This document shows positions 1 to 13,419 of a stretch of DNA of 64,000 bases, in pieces. The notes under the pieces were generated by a model. The model saw only the letters and a program-made list of their open reading frames with translations. It did no database searches and was not told where the DNA came from. The first letter of the stretch is position 1. Each line of letters starts with the position of its first letter. Both the position numbers and the translations under genes were made by a program. The DNA lies in assembly GCF_035083965.1 (NCBI RefSeq), contig NC_089724.1, positions 4,078,001 to 4,142,000 on the forward strand. Reading direction: 5' to 3'. The stretch comes from Branchiostoma lanceolatum. Taxonomy: Eukaryota; Chordata; Leptocardii; Amphioxiformes; Branchiostomatidae.

Positions 1-1021
1 CGAAATACCTGGTTGCACGTTGCACAGTGCAACAAGATTTCGGTTGGTGCAAGTTAATTCCAAACCCAGGTAGCGCAGTGTGCAACCTTATATTTTGAGC
101 CAAAGATCTCAATCGGAGCCCTGGAAGCTCACAAAAACACAGTGTCACTCTCATAAAATTCGGTAAATCTTCAATTGAAATTAAAAAATCAACACTTTTT
201 TGTTTTAAACCATCAAAAACCCTTCATAGATCGTGGAATTTGAGCTGAAAAAGACTAAAACACACTGCCCTCGGCTAAACAAGATTTTATTAGGTCAATT
301 GGAACAAAATACTATCTAATTTATATTTTGAAATATTAGTAGTATTATACGCTACATACGAGCTTAATTTGAAGAAATCAGTGAATGTTGCTGGAGCAAC
401 CTGAAATTTGGATGTGCAACCTAGCATTTGTCCTAGGTTGCAACATGGGCAACCTGGCTCAAAAAAGTATTTCGCACCCTGAGGAGTCACTTCAGTCTGT
501 ACCAGAGCTTTTCCTCCAGTTGAGAAAAGTTGTAGAAATCGGCAACCAAATAGGGATAAATTGCTTGAGGACCTGAGCTTGTCTTGGAGAGCAATTCTCT
601 CCACTGGTCTGCTAGGCAAGCTCAGTACCCTTTCTTAAAGGAGCCGGAAGTAATTTCAGAACGTTAAAACTGGAAATATTCTGGATATGGCAATCTGCTG
701 TATAATATCAACATTTACTTGCTCACATATTAAGCACATTTCTATGATCATAATTTCATACTGTGGGGTTTTAAAAGAACACAGAAACAAGCCGCACGAT
801 GTATATTCTACATATTGGAACCGCCAAAATATCAGCACCCAGATTTGTATTGAGTTCTCATCACACGTTGCATCTTTGCTCCATGAAGATCGATAATTAT
901 GCAATGGGATAGTGTTTTATTTAAACTTATCGTACTGTATGCATAGATTGGACTAGAAAATTGAAATTGAAAATTTACCAACCTGCAGAAACTACAGTAT
1001 ATATATATATATATATACACT
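1..1021. other. Left flank, no gene recognised
   Basis: No coding exon is visible. The first 500 bases contain several variants of a short word around GGTTGCA/TGCAACC, which makes the stretch look like part of a decayed repeat. A 109-codon open frame on the minus strand (290-619) has no recognisable domain and no splice context, so I do not call it a gene. The segment ends in a (TA)n run at about 1000-1016, directly against the 5' break of the LINE. The missing N-terminal exons of DNAI7 were looked for here and not found. Confidence 0.5.
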
Positions 1022-3938
1022 GTGAAAAGCCCCCGAACACAGCCAAATATTACTTACAAGAGGAACTACAAAAACTTTAGTGAAGAAAAGTATCTTCATG
1101 ACTTAGCACAAATACCGTGGGACGTGATAGAGAATTTTACAACCGTTGATGAGCAGCTTGAGACATGGGAAGACCTGCTCGTAGGTGTAGCCAACATACA
1201 TGCTCCCACCAAGAAGCTCAAGGTCAGAGGTACGCCGGCCCCATGGCTTACCGACGACTTGAGACAGCTTATTTCGCTCAGGGATCAACTGTACAAAGAG
1301 GCTAAGAAATCAGGTAACCCGAGGGAAATGTTAGAATACAAGTGCATAAAGAACAAGGTAAACTACCTATGTCGTAAAGCCAAAAAAGAGCATGCATCTC
1401 AGTCAGTTATACAAGGGTCTGAAGAGGGACAGTCTGGAATGTGGAAAGCCATCCGCAACTTGCTCCCAAGTAAAACACCAAATACCATCAATTGTATTCA
1501 GCATGAAGATCAGAACATTACTGACAAGTTGGGAATAGCGGAATACTTGAATAAGTTTTTCCACAAAGTCATAGATGACTTGTACAAGTCAATCTCAAAT
1601 ACTGTTCCCCACTTTAGCCCTTTTCAGTTTGTCAACAACGCTGACAGTATTTTCTCTTTTACTCCCGTCACTGAGGAGTCTGTCATAAATCTACTGTCCA
1701 GCCTCAAAGCTAATAAAGCAACTGGACTTAAGATACCATCGACAATAGGCTCTTAAAAGTTGGTGCACGTATTCTCGGTCCCACTGATACACAAAAAGGG
1801 GGACAAAACAAATCCGAATAACTACCGTCCTGTGTCCCTTCTGTTGGGGGTATCAAAGATTCTTGAGAGAGTAGTTCACAACCAACTGTACACATACTTG
1901 AGCCATCACAGACTGCTAACATCCTGTCAGTCTGGATTTAGAAAACTACACTCATGTGAGACAGCGTTACACTCTGTGGTGGAAGACTGGACTCAATCCA
2001 TAGAAAAGAAAGAGCTAACTGGTGTAGTTTTCTGTGATCTGTCAAGAGCGTTTGACACGCTAGATCACGATATACTACTGCTAAAACTGAAATGCTATGG
2101 CGTGGACGACTCATCTTGTGGCTGGTTTAAGTCTTACTTGACTGGTAGGCAGCAACGCACGGGTGTAAGCTCAGCTTTATCCTCCTCAACTTGTGTCACC
2201 TGCGGTGTACCACAGGGATCTATTTTAGGTCCACTCCTGTTTATCGTTTACATAAACGATCTACCAAATTGCATCCAGTCGTGCAAAGTTTCCATGTACG
2301 CCGATGATACTATTCTATATTTTGTGGAGCGAAGCTTTCACACTCTGGAGAAAACACTCCAGAGCGATGCAACCCGGCTTTCCCATTGGTTTGCTGCTAA
2401 CAAGCTTTCCTTGAACCCGACAAAGTGCAAAACAATGCTCATAGGTACACATGGAAGGAATGTGGGAAATATAAAGCTTAATATTGCACTAGACGGGGCC
2501 AGACTGGAACAAGTAAACGCTTTTAAATACCTGGGGGTTACCATTGACAACGTACTTAAAGGCATCCAGAGCATTTTATGAGGCTTGAAATTTGAATTAA
2601 AAAAATCCAATTCCTAGTCATTCCTACACATAATAAGTTTCAATAACACTGTACCATTACATATCGACATTAAAGGAGCAAAGATACGATGTCGTTATGT
2701 GGTGAGAACTGATAGAAAATCCAAGCCCTAATAGACTGATCCTGACTGTTCATCCCAATTAGCGGTTCGACCAATGAGAGTGTGACTGCATGTCCGTCAA
2801 ATATTTGCATTTTTATGTTTTAATTTTGCATTTCCACGTTTTGACGGAGGTGGGAGGGGCTATGGTATCGGTCTATTTACACTAGGCGCGTGAAACTAAA
2901 TATCACCATGTAGCTTATTTTTGTTCCGCTTTTGAGCACTTTTGATAAGAAATCCGCACGCAAATGTGGTAAATAATGGCATAAAATGTCAATTTCATAA
3001 AAATTACAGCAACTAGAATATTTTCAGTTTTCAAGCGTCATAAAATGCTCTGGGTGCCTTTAAGTGGAGCTACAGTGTATCACTTTGAACACATTTTCAA
3101 GAAACTCGCTCAGGTAATTAGCATTATCAAGTACGTTAAGCCATATGTCAGCAGTCAGGCTCTTCGGTTAATGTACACAACGTTATTCATACCCCAAATC
3201 AACTACTGTAGCACAGTTTGGGACCAGGGAGGGAAGGGATACCTTGATAAGTTTGAAAAGCTGCAGAAAAGAGCAGGTCGGGTAATTCTTAGATGTGACC
3301 GTTACACTCCCACATCAACCCTTCTCAACACACTAGGATGGCTCCCAGTAGCTGAAATTCACAAGAAGAGTAAAGCTACACTTGTCTACAAGGCCCTTAA
3401 CGGTCTGACTCCTCCCTACATCACTGCAATGTTCACCCAATTATCCCATGTACACACCCATAACACCCGCCTAAGGGCACAAGGCGGCCTTCAGTTGCCA
3501 ATGACACACTTGGAATACAGAAGACGAGCCTTTTCGTCCTCGGGGGCTGCACTTTGGAACACATTACCACAACATCTCAAATCAGCCAGATCACTTCCAC
3601 TTTTCAAACAGCTATATGATGTCCACTGCCTCTCTGCCAAACATTGATATGCAAATTCCGTTCTAGTCCTTTCTTTTCTGACGTTATTTCATTGTTTTTC
3701 TATTTTACATTTTGTTATATTTATGTTTTATTCATTTTGTTATTTGAAATCAGTTGTAATAAGTTAGTATTTCCAAGCATTTAGTTAAGCTTACTTTGTA
3801 TTATTATTCAATTACAGTTTGTGTTACTTTTGTTATCTTATGTATCTAAGTTTGAATGTGGGGATTTGCCCCCCAGGGCACATTGAAAAACGCCATCACA
3901 GGCGATATGTTACCCCTGGATAAATAAAAATAAACAAA
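1022..3938 (+). mobile_element. 5'-truncated, decayed CR1/L2-group LINE (reverse transcriptase)
   Basis: Non-LTR retrotransposon remnant. An open frame at 1022-1756 covers the linker upstream of the polymerase. A second at about 1760-2575 carries the reverse transcriptase, with the NYRPVSLL block, the GVPQGSILGPLLF block and the catalytic YADDT box at 2297-2311. A third at 3045-3647 holds the C-terminal region typical of CR1/L2/Rex-type elements. The 5' endonuclease is absent. Near 1740-1790 the reading frame breaks and the residues between the ILGP and IHKKGDK blocks are missing, so there is an internal deletion. A 500-bp element interrupts the gene at 2560-3059, and the frame does not rejoin cleanly even if it is removed. 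The 3' end has an AATAAA-like A-rich tail near 3915-3945. TA-rich runs lie on both sides, which fits insertion into a TA microsatellite. Clade is inferred from motif style only. Not functional. Confidence 0.9.
2560..3059. mobile_element. 500-bp inverted-repeat element with TTAA duplication, nested in the LINE
   Basis: The two ends are inverted copies over about 31 bp: AGGCATCCAGAGCATTTTAT at the left, and the reverse complement of the right end reads AGGCACCCAGAGCATTTTAT. Each end is flanked by TTAA (2556-2559 and 3060-3063), the expected target duplication. The interior has no open frame of note. It is a non-autonomous DNA transposon (MITE). TTAA targeting recalls piggyBac, but the ends do not start with the usual CCC, so the superfamily is open. 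Confidence 0.85.
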
Positions 3939-4054
3939 TAAACAAACAATATATATATAAAATTCGACTTCCACAGAAAAGGCTTTAGGCTCGTTTGATA
4001 ACCCCTAACTACCCCAATTTCTACTCGACCTGGAGGCCTGGTAGACATTCATCA

Positions 4055-4280
4055 TGACCAGGGCTGTCTCCTGGACCTGTCCCTCCATCCTGGGAAGGAA
4101 ATGTGCTTGGTAGGACGGAAAAAAATTCACCCTTTCCGTCCCAAAATCTGAACTCTATGACATGAAATTGATGAAAATGTATCTCCGTAAGCTTAAAATG
4201 ATGAATTTAACATCGAAAATGCAAAACATTGGCTTCCAAACAATGAGTGGTACGGAAAAAATGTGAAGCTGGAGACAGTC
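4055..4280 (+). repeat. Dispersed repeat, copy 1 of 2
   Basis: A segment starting near GGGCTGTCTCCTGGACC is repeated, diverged, at 41900-42055. Both copies contain a GGACGGA-type word, a run resembling AAAAATTCACC, and then ATGAAAATGTAT. Origin unknown. It lies upstream of the first DNAI7 exon seen here. Confidence 0.6.
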
Positions 4281-4370
4281 TGAAAGGTTATTATTTTTAG
4301 CATAGCTTTATATATTACTTACATAACAGTAATTCATACTGAACAAAACTGAGACTAACCGAGCCATGTT

Positions 4371-4425
4371 TTGCGTGTGTTTCCAGTTGGAGCTGTACAT
4401 AAAGTGCGACGGGAGCATAAAACAC
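4371..4425 (+). pseudogene. Echo of the 5' part of DNAI7 exon 4749-4889
   Basis: An intron end and acceptor (GTGTTTCCAG) followed by about 35 bases closely match the real acceptor and exon start at 4749, including AAGTGCGACGGGAG. The similarity then stops and a frame with stops follows. It is a partial duplicate of the exon, 362 bp upstream of the original. Confidence 0.75.
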
Positions 4426-4748
4426 TCACCATCTATCTATCTGTCGGCCATCGGCCGGGACTAAATAAGTACATCACTCCATATTGCCCTGTCCAACATC
4501 ATTTGTCCTGAGTGTTCAAGTGCAATCTCAGTGTCTCTGACTAAACTCGGTAAAAGTCAAACTTCTGCAGTGCACTTGGCCTCTTGGTTTCCATAGAAGG
4601 ATGTCCGAAACTATTTGCTGTTTGGCTCGAAAGCAGTGTCCAGCAAATGTTACACGACGGAAAAAAACCCAGAACAGTTTTACTTTTTACCCCCTGAAAT
4701 TGCTTAGGGTACCTTTTAAAAACTAACCGCGCCTTGTCGTGTTTCCAG

Positions 4749-7700
4749 TGGGAGCGTTACATGAAGTGCGACGGGAGTCCGGACCCGACCGTGACCCAGG
4801 ACATCAACACCTACATGAGCCTGTGGAGGGAGGACAAGGAGAGCACCGACATCAAGGTCGTCCTGCAGGACAGCAGGCAGCTTCTCGCGGTGAGATTTCT
4901 GCCTTATTAGCAGAGTTATCAACCCAGAATTCATGTGTTCAAAAATTAATTTTTTCCTAGAACTGTCGAAGAGTAGAACTGACGTTGCCGCCAAGTGCTG
5001 TAGGAGCATCCTTGCTAGATAGCTTTAACTTACAGTCAGATGTGCATAAGTTAGGTGTGACAGGTCGTTCAGTGTAATATAACCAGCTGCCGCTGTGCCG
5101 CGCGCCTGCGAAGCTTTTGTGTTACACTGAATGGCAGTCATACCGGATATATAGATACAGATACAGAATAATTAACTGTTACGAAGAGAAAGCACCGACA
5201 TCAAGGTGGTCCTGCAGGACAGCGGACAGCTGGTCGCCGTGAGTTGTCGCTGTATTTTCACCTTTAATTATCTCTCTCTCTCTCTCTCTATCCAATTTAA
5301 CGTCTTTTGTTCCCCATCATCTGGGGGTTAGACGTGCTTGCACATGGATGGGGAAGCCCCAGAACTCCTCATCAAGTGCAAGGCCCTTTTTTGTAGCAAG
5401 AGTTTTTACGGCTGGATGCCCTTCCTAACGCCAACCCAAACCCTATTGCTGGGCTTAGGATCTGGGAAATACGTGTTAAGTGCCTTTCCCAAGGGCACAA
5501 CGTCTGGGTGCATGTCCGAACATGTCCGGATTGAACCTGGGTCTTATTGGTTCATAGCCGGATGCTCTGCCACTGTGCTACACAGACGCCACTGTGTTGT
5601 CGCTGTATTTTCATCTTAAATTATCTCCATGAAAAATGGAGATATTGTTTTGGGTGTGTCTGTCTGTCTGTCTGTTTGTGTTTCCGGACTACTCTAGTCA
5701 GCATAACTCAAGAGCCTCTTGATGGATTATGATGATACTTGGTATGTGGGCGGGCGTTGTGAAGCCGAAATTCAAGGTCGATTTTGGGCCCCCTGGTATG
5801 TGACCTTGGTACTGCAGCAGAACTTCTATTTTTGTATCTTTTGACTTGGACGTGCTGTGGTCTTGATTTTTGGGTGGCAGATAGCTTGTTTCCTTTTTTT
5901 ATGTACAGCAGATTCCGGCTATTTGCATTACGATTAATAGCATATTTCGGAGATATGCATAACATTATGAAAACGTCTGAGTTTGCAAATTTATCCAGTA
6001 GTTAAAGATTCAATTTTATTCCTCCTTTCCTGACCTAGATGTCTGATATTCACAAAGTTACGCATCGCTGAGTTGGGCATTATTTGTTTCACCGTCTTCT
6101 ACCCAACAGCTGAATTGCAAGGGTCTGGGGGCTGCCATTCGGCACCAGTTGAACTCAATAGGACACAACCTCGGTGACTCGATGATACATTATTTGTTTA
6201 TTAATTGATTGATCAATTGGTTGATTGTTATACAGCTGATTGGAGAGTTAGAGTTCCTGATGGCTGACACCCCAGAGGGAGAGCTGTCCGAGGCAGACAT
6301 TGGTCGGTACAGACAGACCATCAGGGACCTACAGGAGCTACTGTCCTATAAGCTGGACGAGGCCACTGTGGAAATGCTGAAGGTGGGCAACACTGAACTT
6401 AGTTAGTTAGTTAGTTAGTCAAAGTCCTTACCTCACCAGATGGTGCATAAGGCGGCACCCATCTCCGTTTCAATTGTTATACAAAGATCTAGCATTTGAA
6501 TTTTTTTTTTATTCCATTAACCAAGAAAATGAATTGGTGTGGCCTTAGGTGCACAGCTCCAATTTCAGGTGCAGCCTTGCACATACATGTACATGTAACT
6601 TAGTAACCTGTTTTTTTCTGTCGTTTGTACCCAGAAAGCCACAGCAGAAGCTGATATCGAATCAGGCAACCTGCAGAAGATATCAAAGCTTGACGACGTC
6701 ACAGTCATGCTATGGGCGAACCTGAACAAAAACCCCAGGTGGGTATAACCAGACAATCATGGTGATTTTATTTTCTATCAAATGTTATGCTACTTTGTAT
6801 TCTAGTGTGGTCTGTATGTCAGTCTTGGTGAGCTACATGCATGTACATAGCTGTATGTGTCCTTTTCGTAACTATAATGCCCATTTAAACTTGACCGAAA
6901 TATTTGTCAGTTTTGGCAGATTCAACTTCCTGTCAAATAGCTACTTTAGTTGTTGATATTAGATCTGAATGGCTATTTGTATGGTATGCTGCAATCAGTG
7001 AAAGAAATAATACTTGATGATGATTATTATGAATTATGAATTGGGAAATGTGTTCAAGTAAAAATGTGGTTGTTAGTAAGGAAAGGAAAGTGATCTTGAA
7101 CCAGTTTAGCTCAAATGAACTCAATGAACAGATGAGCTAATTTTCCACTGGTCGTGACAGAGAAGACAGGCGCTATGTACAGTATTTACAGGTTCATTGT
7201 ACCGGGGAAATTCCCCTAGCTCTTTTCGACAATCACAATGAACACGTCCCGTCCTAAGGACTGCGACCCTTTCCGGTAGCGTGCATGTCAGGTGAGCGAC
7301 ACAGCCGGGCTCGAACCCGGGGCTTCTAGTTCCAGAGGCAAGATCGCTAACCACTGGACTACTCACGCCAGTGGCGTTAGTAATGCTCCATCTTCTTCCC
7401 TCCACAGGTTCAAGTCCTTTGAGTTCCCAGGAGAAGGTTTCACCTTCGAGCTGCCCAAGCCGCTCGCCACGGCCGACATCGGGATCCGTGTCATCAAGAC
7501 TGCCTTCGACCACCTGTCCCCTCACTGTCGCACCTTCTACCCCCGCAAGAAGAAAGTGGACAAGTCCGCGGCCCCAGAGGAGGAGGAAGAGAAGGAGGAG
7601 GAAGGTACCAAAGATGGAGAGGAGGGGGAGAAGGAGGGAGAAGACGATGATGAGAAGCCATTGGATGCGGACGCCGATGATGCAAAGTCTGTCGCGAGTG

Positions 7701-8100
7701 GCAGGAAGGTACAAAAGAAAACATATTTCGAAAGGCTTCATGTTCCTGAAACTGTCACACAATTGGATGCAACAAAGCTTTTCATTAATATGCATTGTGA
7801 TGAATTGATGTTCCTGAAACTGTGTATTAGTGGACGCAACACAGCTTTTTATCAAGATATGTTTTATGATGTTAGTGAAAGATTTTGTTGAATCAGCCAG
7901 CAATTTTCGGCTTATGAAGATTTGTAAAACAGCTGACTTAAGTTGTATGCCTTCATCATATTCTGAACCAACTAACAGCAAATAGTTATCAAGTACAAAT
8001 CAACAGAAAATGACTAAGTCTTGTTCATACTCTTGACAGTCTTGAGTATAGATATCTAGCCTCTATACTCTTGAGTATAGATATATAGCTGCAGTCAACC

Positions 8101-8173
<73 letters not shown>

Positions 8174-9568
8174 TTACTCTGAGTCAGTTAGACCACTGAT
8201 ATTACGGTAACCAAAGGTTCAGGTTGACATTGAAATTTTAAGAATTAACTAAATTGTTTGAGAAATGATTCTGAAGAAGATCGCACCGTTAATGTCAACA
8301 GAGCGCGACAAGTGCAGCATTGGTTTTTACTACTAAAATTTTAGTTCACAGTTGAAACAAGGTTATAGGCGGGCGGAAGACAGAACATGCATTTTCGTGG
8401 TGGTTTTAAATTTGTGATGAAAAGTTTACCGCAAAAACTACGAACATTAAACCACCACAAAGTCAATATTTGCAGCTTAAGTTTAAAACAGTGAAACAGG
8501 CCTGACTTATGTTTGAAAAAATTAATGATTTAATCTGACGATGATTGTATCTTTGTCAACAGAGCGCCGTGAGTGCAGCAGGCTCCACACGGGAAAAGGA
8601 GGAAGGGGAAAACGAAGGAAAGGAGGGAGAGGAGAAGGGAGGAGAAGAGGGGGAGGAGAAAGAAGGAGAAGGGGAGGAAAAGAAGCCCACAACTGCAGGT
8701 AGGGAAAGTTTCTGCTTCTGAATCTTTTTGTAAACTTTGATTAATAATGATGAGTTGATAATGAATAACATAAAGGTAAATCAAATACTAATTGATTAGA
8801 TTTGCAGTGGTGATTACAAATGTACATGAATCTATAAAAGTTACTGAATACCTTCACCCAAGCAGCTTGGTCCTAATACCGTGATTAGTTGGATTGAATA
8901 CTTGATTCGGAAGTGATGTAGTTTTTGATAAAAAGAGTTTTCTTTGTCGGTCACTTATAGCCTGGTATCCAAACCTATTATAGCTCCTTAGTCTCTTCTG
9001 TCCTCTCCGCAAATAGATGGAGAGGACGGAAGAGATTCGGCAGCTAGAATAGGTTGGAATACCAGGCTAGGTCACTAAAGCCTTCAACTAGGAAAAGCGG
9101 TTAGATTTTAGGCATTTTTCCTAAATAATAGTGTCCTCCACTCAAACCACATTCTACATTGTCAATCTTCCTCTCTGTATTCTTTACCAGCCTACAATCC
9201 CATTAAATACTACAGTAGCTCTTCAATCCCTCAATGTTAAACGAGTTTCCTGATGACATTGTGTTTCCATGGCAACAGAAGCTGAGGAGGAGGAGGAGCT
9301 GCTGGAGCTGGATGAGGACGTGATCGACCTTCGTCAGTTCTCTCCTCTGGGCGGGGTCATGTACCTGGAGCTGCTGCAGCTGCCCCCACAGCCGGTCATC
9401 GCTCGGGGATGGAGCATCGTGGAAGGTAGCTGTTTGTCTGTTTGTTTGTTTGTTTGTTGGATGTAAGACCTGCGTCAGTTCTGTCCGCGGGGCGGTGTCA
9501 TGTATCTGGAACTGCTGCAGCTGCCACCACAGCTGGTCTGTGAGATCTGTGGCAGTGTGTATGTGTGT

Positions 9569-9606
<38 letters not shown>

Positions 9607-12600
9607 GTCACACGAAAAAGGAAATTAAAGATTACAATGATGACGTGAACCTGTTAAGCAGACTGAAACCGTTTACAATGGTTTTAGTACTTTGATTGTA
9701 GTTTAAGCGTAGTCATTCTCAAGGCTATTTTGATCCAAATACATTGGATGATGATTTTCGGATGTGTTACCCTTAGTTGTTGTACTGGTGCAATGGCCGA
9801 GTGGGTAGAGTTTTCGCCTTGCATACGGTAGGTCGTGAGTTCGAACCCCGGCCGGGTCATACCAAAGACTCTAAAAATGGTACATACTGCTTTCCCTGCA
9901 TAGCACTCAGCATTTGGGAAAGAGTATGGCAGTTAAACACACACCACCCCCAGTGGACTAGCCCCCTCCTGTAGTGACTTGCACAAAGTTGTGTGGCCAT
10001 GCATCTTTCGGTGTGGGAAGGACTTTAACTTTTTTTTGTTTTAAATTTAGTTGTAGATGAGTACCTCCAGCGCATCGCCTACCCCGGGGAACCCGAGGAC
10101 CTGAAGAAACTCGGCGCCACGCTCACCCTCGCCACTCCCCCGGAGGAGAAACCCGCCGCCAAGGAGACGTCTCAGGCAAAGATTTATTTCTTGTCAATTC
10201 AAAAACAAAAATACATAATTATCTTAAGCCACACCAATTTGATTTTTACTTGAAAGTTCATCTGCGTTGGTAGAAGTCATTTTGAATCAAAGTTCAACTG
10301 CAAATTGCCAACACTTAAGATTAAAATTGGACGTACCCAAATTTTGACTGATCAGCTCCAGTCTTTGTCAAGGAATGAGCAATCCATTGGCTCTGTGATG
10401 TCACGTTATGCAGATAGAACATATGATTCAGTGAGCAACACCCTCAGCAGAGACAGGATACGCCATAGACTTTAAGCAACATCCACTGCTCAACAAATCA
10501 CATGTTCTATCTTCATAACGTGACGTCACAGAAGCAGTGCTAGTGGATTGCTCATTCCTTGACAAAGACCGGAGCTGATCAGTGGAAAATTTGTCCTATT
10601 TTTTGGTTGGCATTTTGCAGTTTAACTTTGATTTAGAACCAATTTGGTTTGTTGGTACTCCTATTTTTAAAAGGAATGCTAATAGGCTGACCAGACAGCC
10701 TGACAATGGATACAGAACTGGAGCGACAGGATACGACGGTGTGATGAAGTTTGATCTTTACTGCAACACAAAGCAAATATTGCTCACCTCAAATTTTCAG
10801 TCGTACTACGTCGACCTTCTTCAGGAGTGATTCTATTACTCTGAGTATGTGACTTTAGGGACATGTGACTCAAGTACTCAATCGTAATTGAGGTGAGCAA
10901 TATTTGCTTTGTGTTGAAGTAAATATCAAACTTCTTCCTGGAATCCAACAACACAGATGAGCTTTCATGCTATTATAAGATATGATGGTGATGAAAGGTG
11001 TTAAAGATAAAAAGTAACGAAAACAAACGGCACATCAAATTTAACAGCAATGAAAGAAAACCAGAACTACATAATTCATGGATTTGTTGTTTCTTTTACA
11101 CAAAAAAGGCGAATATGCTCCTGGAGGGACCGCCGAAGGAAGGAGAGAAGGGGGAGGGTGAACAGCAGGGGGAACAGCCGGAACAGCCGGAGGCAGAGGC
11201 GGCTCCCCCCGCCCCTGTACAGCCCACATACATCACACCGCCTGTGGGGGTCACCATCAAGTACGGCACGGTTTATAATTAATATTGATAATTATCATTT
11301 TCTTATTTGTTAAATGTACTCTATTCAATGACATGTATAATCTTCTGTTCATGTTTCCTGTCATGATTTTTGCTCCATTTCTGCCTCTTCTTCTTCTTCT
11401 TCTGTTCCAAACAAATAAGGCCAATGACCTTGACCAGACAGCTGTCACCATGGTTACTTGTAAAGTAGCAGACACCCTGTGGTGTTTGATTACATTATGT
11501 ACATGTAGCAAGTGGCAGGACGGAGCTGGAGAGGCTGGTCATCATGTGCACATGTGCAAATGAAATGTGTTTCAGCTGCGGAACTAAATTGGAATTGGAC
11601 CTAGAATTTAAGGTCAACAATACTGTGCAGTTGCTTAATGTCTGAAAAATTCATCAACTAAGCAAAACCAATGAAAGCATGATTAGACCCTTATTTTGTT
11701 ATCTGTATCTGTTCGCAGGCTGCCGAGCACAGAGAAAAAGAGCTTATTTTTTACTTATCTGTTGTTAATCAAACAGATTGTACATATAACACCTGGCTCC
11801 CTCTGGGTTCAGGAAACGTCGCTCAAACTCAACGGATGTGCACAATGACATAGACAGTTTTATGAGTAAAATCCCCCCTAATGATGACTTCAGTCTGTGT
11901 TGTTCAAATTTGCTGTTGAGGATGACTGAGACTAAGTTCTCTGTACCTGTCCTCAGGCTGCCGAGCACTGTGGCGTTTTACGAGGAGCCTCAGCCTGCGC
12001 GGTGGAGCTGGGCAGGGAAACACTGGCGACTGGACGGCTTCACAGACATCAAGTATGACGAAGGTACAGAAAGATCATCATCATCTCATCATCTATTCCC
12101 TTGACCTCCGGGTCGTTGGGGGGGACACGGTAGCAGTGAAGATGGACATCTGTCTCCAGGCTTGTCTGTTTAGCTTGCGGCAGTCAGCCTCATAGAAAGA
12201 TACATTACTGTAAATGCAGAAATGTTCGCGGAGATTTTATGTTCGTGTTTTTTGTGGCAACCGTTCAACAGTTTAAAACCACCGTGAACAATTTCATCCA
12301 ATACTGTAGCAGTATGTGACTATAGCGCTGACGCGAACTCAAAACCTCCGCGAACAGTCCATTTTCGCCTTTAGCGCGAAATAAAAACCATGCAAACTTA
12401 AATGCATTTACATTATATGTTGCTGACAAGGAAACCTGTCAAACTTGTGTTCTCATACAAAACTTATTTCAAATTCAATTGAAAAGTTGTTGTTTTTCAG
12501 CAAAGTTATTGGAAGAACTTAGAAATTGTTGTTTCACAGCCATATGTCATATACATGTACATTATGTACCAATCAAATTATGTAACTTGGCAAGCTGAAA

Positions 12601-13380
12601 AGCTAAATTTTTCAGTGTCACATTGAAGACAGGATTTTTTTAATTTTGTATTTTGTATTTGACTTGATTTTAGAGGTGGAGAGTTTGAAGGTTTTAATGT
12701 TGATAAATTTGTTTTTCAGAATCCTGCTGTTTGATCAAATTGTTTTCTCAGAGCAGAAAATGCTGAATTCTTTCACCACACAGTGTATACATTGATATCA
12801 TATAAAACTGAAGCCTAAAAGAGATCTGTAAATTTTTGTTGTTAAATGACTGCATGTTTATTCGTTGTCCTTTTCTCAGAGAATAAGACGCTGAGTTCCA
12901 AGTTTCAAGACAAACACATTCGGGCCTAAACATGCCCTTCTAGTCCTGTGGCATCCTGTCACTTTAGTTTGATCTGTCGTTTTCTTCTCACAGAGAACAA
13001 GACGCTGAGTTTCAAGACGAATACGTTCGGGCTCCTGACCGTGATCCAGGACTCCCACCTGAACATGCCCTTCCAGTCCTGGGAGATCCGACCTCGCGGA
13101 AACAACGCTGCTCTCTTCACCATCATTGCTGCCATCGTCGAGCTGGAGATCGAGATTAAGGTGTGGCTGATTGATTGATTGATTGAATTGATGATGCACA
13201 AATATATTATGTTATGTAAATATCAGTGTATTTTTTGTATTTGTGTACCTAGGGCCTCCCTGAAAATCAGTGCCAAGCCGCTGAGGGAGCTACCCTAGTA
13301 AAAGAATACAGAAATAATAATAATAATGATTGATTGATTGATAGATTGGTTGGCTGGTTGGTTGATTGTTTGATTGTTTC

Positions 13381-13419
<39 letters not shown>

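Noticed and set aside
9782..9860. tRNA gene candidates (also near 7300-7380, 5510-5590, 51770, 55285)
   Set aside because: Box A and B words are present, but each continues into a SINE body or repeat and no clean cloverleaf was seen, so they are SINE heads.
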